From a bacterium (GTDB lineage Bacteria > Bacillota > Clostridia > Oscillospirales > Ruminococcaceae): a DNA stretch of 64,000 nucleotides. The DNA is taken from the NCBI GenBank assembly GCA_004561545.1, contig SFVK01000002.1, positions 1 through 64,000 on the forward strand, in the 5' to 3' direction. Shown in pieces: positions 58,295 to 64,000 of this stretch (the first letter of the stretch is position 1; every line of letters starts with the position of its first letter). Made by a program: the position numbers and the translations under genes. The notes beneath the pieces were generated by a model, which did no database searches, was not told where the DNA came from, and saw nothing but the letters and a program-made list of their open reading frames with translations.

Positions 58295-59962
58295 TCAGAA
58301 CAGACCGGTGATCCTGCCGTTCTCGTCACAGTCAATGTCCATGGCGGCGGGATGCCTGGGAAGGCCCGGCATGGTCATGATGTTGCCGCAGATGACCACC
58401 ACAAAGCCGGCGCCGGCGGAAAGGCGGACCTCCCGCACGTTCATTTCAAAGCCGGTGGGCGCGCCGGTCAGTTTGGCGTTGTCGCTGAAGGAATACTGGG
58501 TTTTGGCGATGCAGACAGGCAGATTGCCGTAGCCCATGGCGGTCAGTTCGTCCAGCGTCTTTTTGGCGGCGGCGGAGTACACAACGCCGTCGGCACGGTA
58601 GATCTTTTTGGCAACCGCCTCGATCTTGGCGGTCAGCGGCGCGTCCAGCTCATAAGTGAACCGGATGGGCTTGGGCTCTTCGGGGATGAGCGACAGAACA
58701 GTCTCGGCCAGTTCCTTGCCGCCCTCGCCGCCCCTGGCGAACACCTCGGACAGGGCGCAGGGCACCCCGGCCTTGCCGCAGACTTCGCGGATCACGGCCA
58801 TTTCCTCGTCGGTATCGGTGGGGAAGGCATTGATGGCAACGCAGACCGGCAGGCCGAACTGGTTCTTAATGTTGTCAATGTGACGCTCCAGGTTGGCGGC
58901 GCCGCGGGCCACGGCCTCGGCATCCGGCTTGGACAGATCCGCCTTGGCCACGCCGCCGTGGGACTTGAGAGCGCGCACAGTGGCCACCAGCACCACGGCG
59001 GAGGGGTGAAGGTCCGCCATGCGGCACTTGATGTCCAGGAACTTTTCGGCGCCCAGATCTGCGCCGAAGCCCGCCTCGGTCACCACATAGTCCGCCAGCT
59101 TGAGGCTCAGCTTGGTGGCGGTGACGCTGTTGCAGCCGTGGGCAATGTTGGCGAAGGGGCCGCCATGGATGATGGCGGGATTGTTTTCCAGAGTTTGAAC
59201 CAGGTTGGGGTCGATGGCGTCCTTGAGCAGGGCGGTCATGGCACCCGCCGCGCCGATCTGCCCGGCGGTCACCGGCTGACCGTCGTAGGTGTAGGCACAG
59301 ACGATTTTGGAAAGGCGATCCTTCAAATCCTTCAGATCCGTGGCCAGGCAGAAGATGGCCATAATCTCGCTGGCCACCGTGATGTCAAAACCGTCCTCGC
59401 GGGGGGTGCCGTTCACCTTGCCGCCCAGGCCGTCCACCAGGAACCGAAGCTGGCGGTCATTCATGTCCATGCAGCGCTTCCAGGTGATGCGGCGGGGATC
59501 AATGTTCAGCGGGTTGCCCTGCTGAATGGAGTTGTCAATCATGGCTGCCAGCAGATTGTTGGCGGTGCCGATGGCGTGAATGTCGCCGGTGAAGTGCAGA
59601 TTGATGTCCTCCATGGGCACCACCTGGGCATAGCCGCCGCCGGCCGCGCCGCCCTTGATGCCAAACACGGGGCCCAGGCTGGGCTCACGCAGGCAGAGCA
59701 TGGTCTTTTTGCCCAGTGCGTTCATGGCATCCGCCAGGCCCACGCTGGTGGTGGTTTTGCCCTCGCCCGCGGGGGTGGGGCTGATGGCAGTCACCAGAAT
59801 CAGCTTGCCGTCGGGGCTGTCGCGGTGGATCAGCTTGTGGTCCACCTTGGCCTTGTATTTGCCGTAGGGGATGATGTCATCCTGGGTCAGCCCCACCTTG
59901 GCGGCAATTTCGGTGATGGGCTGCATCCGGGCAGCCTGGGCAATGGCAATGTCGCTCAGCAT
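58295..59962 (-). CDS. fhs: Formate-tetrahydrofolate ligase
   Basis: A 555-residue ATP-dependent synthetase making 10-formyl-THF from formate and THF, for purines and other one-carbon needs. It has the P-loop-like GEGKTTT (66-72) in SPTPAGEGKTTTSVGLADAMN, the LREPSLGPVFGIKGGAAGGGYAQVVPMEDINLHFTGD segment, and the KTQYSFSDNAKLTGAPTGFEM and AGAGFVVVICGNIMTMPGLPRHPAA ending typical of the family. The start at 59962 (MLSDIAIAQ) follows GGAGGGAAG; an upstream ATG frame runs into the leader RNA. It is controlled by the ZTP riboswitch before it. Confidence 0.96.
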   Translation of the reverse strand: MLSDIAIAQAARMQPITEIAAKVGLTQDDIIPYGKYKAKVDHKLIHRDSPDGKLILVTAISPTPAGEGKTTTSVGLADAMNALGKKTMLCLREPSLGPVFGIKGGAAGGGYAQVVPMEDINLHFTGDIHAIGTANNLLAAMIDNSIQQGNPLNIDPRRITWKRCMDMNDRQLRFLVDGLGGKVNGTPREDGFDITVASEIMAIFCLATDLKDLKDRLSKIVCAYTYDGQPVTAGQIGAAGAMTALLKDAIDPNLVQTLENNPAIIHGGPFANIAHGCNSVTATKLSLKLADYVVTEAGFGADLGAEKFLDIKCRMADLHPSAVVLVATVRALKSHGGVAKADLSKPDAEAVARGAANLERHIDNIKNQFGLPVCVAINAFPTDTDEEMAVIREVCGKAGVPCALSEVFARGGEGGKELAETVLSLIPEEPKPIRFTYELDAPLTAKIEAVAKKIYRADGVVYSAAAKKTLDELTAMGYGNLPVCIAKTQYSFSDNAKLTGAPTGFEMNVREVRLSAGAGFVVVICGNIMTMPGLPRHPAAMDIDCDENGRITGLF

Positions 59963-59989
59963 AAATAACTTCCCTCCAGATTTTCTCTC

Positions 59990-60032
59990 AAAACAAAAGG
60001 GCCGCATACACCCAGCGGGATGTATGCAGCCC
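59990..60032 (-). terminator. Terminator of the ZTP riboswitch
   Basis: On the minus strand GGGCTGCATACA (60032-60021) pairs with TGTATGCGGCCC (60010-59999) and is followed by TTTTGTTTT. Its 5' arm begins with the GGGC that ends the aptamer, so aptamer and terminator compete. Confidence 0.88.
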
Positions 60033-60106
60033 AGACGGTCGGCTTTTGCACAGCGGACGGCCTCCCCGGTGGTCAAACCCACCACATTCCGTCAGTCGGC
60101 GATCCG
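60029..60106 (-). promoter_or_regulatory. ZTP (pfl) riboswitch aptamer
   Basis: The minus-strand leader contains the pfl/ZTP features ACUGACGG at the 5' side, a GUGGUGGG...ACCACC hairpin followed by GGGGAG, and the 3' conserved GCCGACCGUCUGGGC (60043-60029). This class senses ZTP/ZMP, which builds up when 10-formyl-THF is short. fhs is one of its usual targets, and the overlapping terminator predicts that ligand binding turns fhs on. Confidence 0.85.
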
Positions 60107-60114
60107 CTGGTATT

Positions 60115-60144
60115 ACAGTAACACAGAAAAACGGCCCTTGTCAA
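60115..60144 (-). promoter_or_regulatory. Promoter of the ZTP riboswitch-fhs unit
   Basis: On the minus strand TTGACA (60144-60139), an 18-base spacer and TACTGT (60120-60115). The -35 overlaps the stop codon of the glycosyltransferase gene upstream. Confidence 0.65.
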
Positions 60145-60947
60145 GGGTTGTTTGGAACAGGACTGCTGCCAAATCCCCATTTTTTGAAGAAAAGCACCAT
60201 GCTGCGCACCTGCATCCAGAATTTGCGCTTGTCCCGGACGGGGTCCCGGTGCCAGGCGTGGATGGCGGTGAACTGGGGCAGCAGATAGACCTTGCCATAG
60301 CACAGAACCCGCTGGGTCAGGTCGGCATCCTCCACATACATAAAATAATCCCGGTCAAACCCGCCCACTTTACGGAACACATCGGTGCGCACCGCCATAA
60401 AACTGCCGGTGCAGAACTCGATGGGCTGCGGCCTGGTCAGATCCTCGTCCTGCATGGTATAACGCTCGTTGATGCGGCGGAAAAATCCCACCTTTTCCAC
60501 CAGGGCAGGGAACTGCCGCACGGCCATGGCGGTAATCCGGGGCTTGCGCCGCGGCAGGTGTTGGATACGCCCGTCCGGGAAATGCAGCTGCGGGGTGGCC
60601 ATGACCACGGCGGGGTGGTCCATCAGCCAGTCCGCCATGCCATCCAGAATGTCATCCTCCAGCACAACATCGGGATTTAAAATGAAATGCACGTCGCTGT
60701 CCAGACGGTCCAGGACCGAATTGTGTCCCGACCCGAAACCGTCGTTGTGCGGCAGACGGACCACCTCAACCCGGGAATCTCCGAACGGGGTTCCCGCCAG
60801 CTTTTCCCCGCATCCGTCGGGACTGGCGTTGTCCACCACATAGAGCCGGAAATCCGGGCCGGGGGTATGGGCCAGAATGCTGCGCACGGCAGTGCACACC
60901 TCATCATAATCGCAATACGCCACAATGCAGGCGCTGATCTTTGCCAT
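60141..60947 (-). CDS. Family 2 glycosyltransferase
   Basis: A 268-residue GT-A enzyme, likely for surface polysaccharide. The N terminus KISACIVAYCDYDEVCTAVRSIL leads to VVDNASPDGCGE (nucleotide sugar), LPHNDGFGSGHN, FILNPDVVLEDDIL (the DxD-equivalent region), and MYVEDADLTQRVLCYG (catalytic ED), a set resembling rhamnosyltransferases of the WbbL type. A short C-terminal amphipathic basic segment may touch the membrane. It lies 9 bases after metA and could be transcribed from the metY promoter, though the function is unrelated. Confidence 0.85.
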   Translation of the reverse strand: MAKISACIVAYCDYDEVCTAVRSILAHTPGPDFRLYVVDNASPDGCGEKLAGTPFGDSRVEVVRLPHNDGFGSGHNSVLDRLDSDVHFILNPDVVLEDDILDGMADWLMDHPAVVMATPQLHFPDGRIQHLPRRKPRITAMAVRQFPALVEKVGFFRRINERYTMQDEDLTRPQPIEFCTGSFMAVRTDVFRKVGGFDRDYFMYVEDADLTQRVLCYGKVYLLPQFTAIHAWHRDPVRDKRKFWMQVRSMVLFFKKWGFGSSPVPNNP

Positions 60948-60956
60948 AAGTTCTCC

Positions 60957-61898
60957 TTACCCGCGGGGCGGGTCCACAACGGCTTGCAGTTGCCCCAGGT
61001 CATAGGGGGTGTTCTGATAAACGTAATAGTTCAGCCAGTTGGTATATAACAGGTGCCCGTGGGCACGCCAGCGGAATAGCGGGTCCCTGTTGGGGTCGTC
61101 GTTGGGGTAGTAGTTTACGGGAACATGGATGTCCTTGCCCGCTGCAAGATCCCGGCGGTACTCGGCATCCAGGGTATATTTGTCGTATTCGGGATGACCG
61201 ATCACAAAAATCTGCCGTCCCGATTCGGTGGACAGGAGCATCGGCCCCGCCACATCGCTCTCGGCCAGCATCCGCAGCTCGGGTGTGGCGTCAATGTCGG
61301 CCCGGTTCAGCCCGGCCCAGCGGCTGTGAGGGGCATAGAACACCTCGTCAAACCCCCGCACCAGCGGATTGGAGGGCCGCACCACACGGTGCTCAAACAC
61401 GCCGAACATTTTTTCCGGCAGATGCACCTTGCGCACACCAAAATGGTAATACAGACCCGCCAAAGCGCCCCAGCACAGGTGAATGGTGGAATAGACATTC
61501 TCCTTGCTGTAATCCATAATCCGGCACAGCTCGGGCCAGTAGTCCACGTCCTCGTAATCCAGATCCTCAATGGGCGCGCCGGTGATAATCATGCCGTCAA
61601 ACCGCTCGCTGCGCACCTCATCGAAGGTTTTGTAAAAGGCTTTCATGTGCTCCTGCGGGGTGTGGGAGGTATCGTGGGTGGCCGTCTGCAAAAAGGTGAT
61701 CTGCACCTGTAAAGGGCTGTTGGCCAGAAGCCGCGCCAGCTGGGTTTCGGTCACAATTTTGGTGGGCATAAGGTTGAGAATCAGAATGCGCAGCGGCCGG
61801 ATCTGCTGGCTCTGCGCGCGTTGCCGGTTCATGACAAAGACATTTTCGTTGGAGAGCACCTCATAAGCGGGCAGCTCCCTGGGGATGATAAGAGGCAT
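60957..61898 (-). CDS. metA: Homoserine O-acetyltransferase (MetA family)
   Basis: A 313-residue acyltransferase for the first step of methionine synthesis. The catalytic triad is Cys142 (HLCWGA), His235 and Glu237 (IGHPEYD), exactly at the usual family positions. Residue 111 is Glu (GAPIED), which in characterised MetA enzymes selects acetyl-CoA; succinyl-CoA users have Gly there. So despite the historical 'succinyltransferase' name it should make O-acetylhomoserine, the substrate of the adjacent MetY-type enzyme. It lies 18 bases after metY. Confidence 0.94.
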   Translation of the reverse strand: MPLIIPRELPAYEVLSNENVFVMNRQRAQSQQIRPLRILILNLMPTKIVTETQLARLLANSPLQVQITFLQTATHDTSHTPQEHMKAFYKTFDEVRSERFDGMIITGAPIEDLDYEDVDYWPELCRIMDYSKENVYSTIHLCWGALAGLYYHFGVRKVHLPEKMFGVFEHRVVRPSNPLVRGFDEVFYAPHSRWAGLNRADIDATPELRMLAESDVAGPMLLSTESGRQIFVIGHPEYDKYTLDAEYRRDLAAGKDIHVPVNYYPNDDPNRDPLFRWRAHGHLLYTNWLNYYVYQNTPYDLGQLQAVVDPPRG

Positions 61899-61916
61899 GG
61901 CGGCGGCTCCTTACTG

Positions 61917-63206
61917 TCAGATTTGATCCAGCGCCTGGGCAATGTCGCGGATCAGGTCATCCTTGTCCTCCAGCCCGCAGCTCATGCGGACCAGATCGGG
62001 CTCAACGCCGGCGGCCAGCAGCTGAGCGTCGTTCATCTGGCGGTGGGTGGAGCTCGCAGGGTGCAGGCAGCAGGTGCGGGCATCCGCCACATGCGTCTCG
62101 ATGGCGGCAATCTTCAGGTGCCCCATGAACGCCTTGGCGGCGTCACGGCCGCCTTTGACGCCAAAGCTCACCACGCCGCAGGACCCCTTGGGCAGGTACT
62201 TTTTGGCCAGCTCATGGTATTTGTCCCCCGGCAGGCCGCAGTAATTCACATAGGCAATTTTGGGATGATTCGCCAGGAACTCGGCCACCGCCTGGCCGTT
62301 CTCACAGTGGCGGGCCATGCGAACGTGCAGACTTTCCAGCCCCAGGTTCAGCATATAAGCGCTGATGGGGCTCTGACCGCAGCCAAAGTCCCGCATCAGC
62401 TGCGCGGTGGCCTTGGTGATGAAGGCGCCTTCTTTGCCAAACCGCTCGGCATAGGTGATGCCGTGGTAGCTCTCGTCAGGGGTGCACAGGCCGGGAAATT
62501 TGTCTGCGTGGGCCATCCAGTCAAACTTGCCGCTGTCCACAATGGCGCCGCCCACACATCCGCCGTGGCCGTCCATGTACTTGGTGGTGGAGTGGGTCAC
62601 AATATCGGCGCCCCACTCAAAAGGACGGCAGTTGACGGGGGTGGCAAAGGTGTTGTCCACAATCAGCGGCACGCCGTGGGCATGGGCCACTGCGGCGAAC
62701 TTCTCGATATCCAGCACCGTCAGGGCCGGGTTGGCAATGGTCTCGCCAAAAACCGCCCGGGTGTTGTCCCGGAAGGCGGCGTTCAGCTCCTCCTCGCTGC
62801 AATCGGGGGAGACAAAGGTGGCGGTAATCCCCATCTTGGCCATGGTGACCGAAATCAGGTTAAAGGTGCCGCCGTAGATGGAGCTGGACGCCACAATGTG
62901 GTCACCGGCGTTGCAGATATTGAACAGCGCCAGGAAATTGGCGGCCTGGCCGGAGCTGGTCAGCATGGCGGCGGTGCCGCCCTCCAGCTCGGCAATCTTT
63001 GCGGCCACCGTGTCGCAGGTGGGGTTTTGCAGACGGGAATAGAAGTAGCCGTTGGCCTCCAGGTCAAACAGCTTGCCCATCTCGTCGGAACTGTCATATT
63101 TAAAGGTGGTGCTCTGCACAATGGGAATCTGGCGGGGCTCGCCGTTACCCGGCGTATATCCGCCCTGCACACACAGGGTATTGATGCTCAGGTTTTTGTC
63201 AGCCAT
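61917..63206 (-). CDS. metY: O-acetylhomoserine sulfhydrylase (MetY-type)
   Basis: A 429-residue PLP enzyme that makes homocysteine from O-acetylhomoserine and sulfide. Features are NTLCVQGGYTPGNGEPRQIPIVQSTTF, YFYSRLQNPTCDTVAAKIAELEGGTAAMLTSSGQAAN, LIVDNTFATPVNCRPFEWGADIVTHSTTKYMDGHG with the PLP-binding Lys in STTKY, and the C-terminal SSTHRQMNDAQLLAAGVEPDLVRMSCGLED. The start at 63206 (MADKNLSIN) follows GAGAGGGAG. It is first in the metY-metA operon; no SAM riboswitch or T-box is seen in its 50-base leader. Confidence 0.94.
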   Translation of the reverse strand: MADKNLSINTLCVQGGYTPGNGEPRQIPIVQSTTFKYDSSDEMGKLFDLEANGYFYSRLQNPTCDTVAAKIAELEGGTAAMLTSSGQAANFLALFNICNAGDHIVASSSIYGGTFNLISVTMAKMGITATFVSPDCSEEELNAAFRDNTRAVFGETIANPALTVLDIEKFAAVAHAHGVPLIVDNTFATPVNCRPFEWGADIVTHSTTKYMDGHGGCVGGAIVDSGKFDWMAHADKFPGLCTPDESYHGITYAERFGKEGAFITKATAQLMRDFGCGQSPISAYMLNLGLESLHVRMARHCENGQAVAEFLANHPKIAYVNYCGLPGDKYHELAKKYLPKGSCGVVSFGVKGGRDAAKAFMGHLKIAAIETHVADARTCCLHPASSTHRQMNDAQLLAAGVEPDLVRMSCGLEDKDDLIRDIAQALDQI

Positions 63207-63255
63207 AAAGATACAACTCCCTCTCCGGGAAAGAACCCAGACAATATATACCCTT

Positions 63256-63284
63256 ATTGTAAAGGTTTTGTCATACAAAATCAA
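63256..63284 (-). promoter_or_regulatory. Promoter of metY-metA
   Basis: On the minus strand TTGATT (63284-63279), a 17-base spacer and TACAAT (63261-63256). The region between this and the clpB promoter (63285-63370) holds no ORF. Confidence 0.7.
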
Positions 63285-63370
63285 GGGTGCGGGGCAGGAA
63301 AATGAAGAAAAATGAATCCTGCGCGCCCCGGCGGATTTAGCCGTTCACAAAACTTTTTCAATTGAACCTA

Positions 63371-63398
63371 TTGACTTTGCGGCGTGACGTGGTACAAT
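63371..63398 (+). promoter_or_regulatory. Promoter of clpB
   Basis: TTGACT (63371-63376), a 16-base spacer and TACAAT (63393-63398), directly followed by the CIRCE operator. Confidence 0.75.
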
Positions 63399-63399
63399 A

Positions 63400-63426
63400 T
63401 TAGCAGTCAGATGGATAGAGTGCTAA
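63400..63426 (+). promoter_or_regulatory. CIRCE element (HrcA operator)
   Basis: TTAGCAGTC (63400-63408), nine bases, then GAGTGCTAA (63418-63426) matches the TTAGCACTC-N9-GAGTGCTAA consensus except for one base in the left arm. It covers the transcription start, so HrcA should repress clpB without heat stress. Confidence 0.93.
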
Positions 63427-63604
63427 TTCAAGGAAGTCTTTCCGCAAAACGCCCTCAATGCTGAATTGGCTGCGAGCCGCCGGGCGGAAGTGGCACTCGC
63501 ACCCCACTGTTTGCTAATTGCGCACAGCGGCCGCCAATCCCGGAGGCCGCGCGCCGCGCCAGGCATACACCATTATCGTTGCCCAATGTAAGGAGGTTTG
63601 CGAT
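63427..63604 (+). other. Long GC-rich clpB 5' leader
   Basis: About 170 transcribed bases with several GC-rich complementary stretches before AAGGAGG at 63590-63596. No ORF with a ribosome site and no known riboswitch was seen. Confidence 0.4.
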
Positions 63605-64000
63605 ATGAATATGAATCAATTTACCCAGAAAACGCTGGAAGCCATCCAGAGCGCTCAGCGTCTGGCCATTGAATACTCCAACCAGGCTCTGGAGCAGGAG
63701 CATATGCTGGTTGCTCTCACCCAACAGCAGGAGGGGCTCATTCCCCAGCTGCTGACCAGGATGAACGTGGACCCCGGCACCTTTGAGGCCGCTGCGGCGG
63801 AAAAGGTTGCCGCCCTGCCCCATGTGACGGGATCGGGCCGTGACCCGGACAAGGTCTATATTTCCAATGAACTGGATCAGGCCCTCAACGCCGCCGAAAA
63901 GCAGGCGTCCCAGATGAAGGACGAATACATCAGCGTGGAGCATGTCTTCCTCGGTATGCTGCAAAATCCCGGCCGTGTGGCGGGGGCTCTGTTCAAGCAG
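63605..64000 (+). CDS. clpB: Chaperone ClpB, N-terminal part (runs off the window)
   Basis: The 132 visible residues are the N domain of the AAA+ disaggregase: MNQFTQKTLEAIQSAQRLAIEYSNQALEQEHMLVALTQQ is the first Clp-N repeat and DKVYISNELDQALNAAEKQASQMKDEYISVEHVFLGMLQ the second. The EYSNQALEQEHMLVAL wording fits ClpB rather than ClpC or ClpA. The ATG at 63605 follows AAGGAGG. Heat-shock control by HrcA is predicted from the CIRCE element. Confidence 0.93.
   Translation, partial: MNMNQFTQKTLEAIQSAQRLAIEYSNQALEQEHMLVALTQQQEGLIPQLLTRMNVDPGTFEAAAAEKVAALPHVTGSGRDPDKVYISNELDQALNAAEKQASQMKDEYISVEHVFLGMLQNPGRVAGALFKQ

Noticed and set aside
63207..63260. SAM riboswitch or T-box before metY-metA
   Set aside because: The leader from the predicted start is only about 50 bases and has no aptamer features.
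1..64000. CRISPR array, insertion sequence, integrase or prophage genes
   Set aside because: Looked for regularly spaced repeats, transposase or integrase motifs and phage structural genes by eye; none seen.

Overview
The window is ordinary chromosomal DNA of a Gram-positive anaerobe, most likely a Clostridia member of the Oscillospiraceae (Faecalibacterium/Gemmiger/Subdoligranulum-like). This is an inference from high GC coding sequence, AGGAGG-type ribosome binding sites, TTGACA-17-TATAAT promoters, a DnaD/DnaI-type pair, a LicT antiterminator, a CIRCE element, several riboswitches and mostly gut-type metabolism. I see no insertion sequence, prophage, CRISPR array, rRNA or plasmid function. 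It is gene-dense, with short intergenic regions that carry much RNA-level regulation.

Layout. 1-2.8 kb: tRNA-Leu(CAA), then a yybP-ykoY-type manganese riboswitch in front of an orphan OadB/OadG-like membrane pair, a SigH-like sigma factor and a zinc-ribbon protein. 2.9-12.1 kb: pyrimidine genes in two transcription units, pyrC-pyrF-pyrK-pyrD behind a structured leader with a terminator, and pyrE-carA-carB; pyrB is not here. 12.3-18.4 kb: HU, a BlaI-type repressor with a 1396-residue M56 metallopeptidase/WG-repeat sensor, and folT behind a THF riboswitch. 18.4-23.6 kb: an RND exporter with a long coiled-coil insertion and its TetR regulator, with a perfect 20-bp palindrome at the promoter. 23.6-27.9 kb: alpha-glucoside operon licT-PTS EIICB-GH4 with a RAT/terminator leader. 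28-33.3 kb: BMP-family (nucleoside-type) ABC importer. 33.4-41.5 kb: MATE exporter, exonuclease III, an ECF sigma/anti-sigma envelope operon, UMF1-type MFS, a phospholipase C-like protein and a cyclophilin.

41.5-46.7 kb: a two-component system with a coiled-coil membrane protein (minus), then glycerophosphodiesterase, a DUF4830-like protein and a GNAT protein. 46.9-49.1 kb: tRNA-Leu(CAG) and dnaD-dnaI-like genes (minus). 49.3-54 kb: a PyrE-like phosphoribosyltransferase with a degenerate PRPP loop, ackA and tmcAL from overlapping divergent promoters, and a GltD/NfnB-like oxidoreductase. 54-58.2 kb: a Ktr/Trk potassium system with a polysaccharide polymerase-like protein (minus), and a PsiE-like membrane protein. 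58.3-63.2 kb (minus): fhs behind a ZTP riboswitch, a glycosyltransferase, and metA-metY for methionine by the O-acetylhomoserine route. 63.4-64 kb: the 5' part of clpB under CIRCE control.

The strongest unusual signal is the manganese riboswitch with a mutually exclusive terminator in front of an orphan sodium-decarboxylase-type membrane subunit, a gene I do not know as a member of that regulon. The duplicated-WG M56 sensor, the coiled-coil RND exporter and the degenerate PRTase also deserve a second look. One-carbon metabolism is under RNA control at two places here (THF riboswitch/folT and ZTP riboswitch/fhs).
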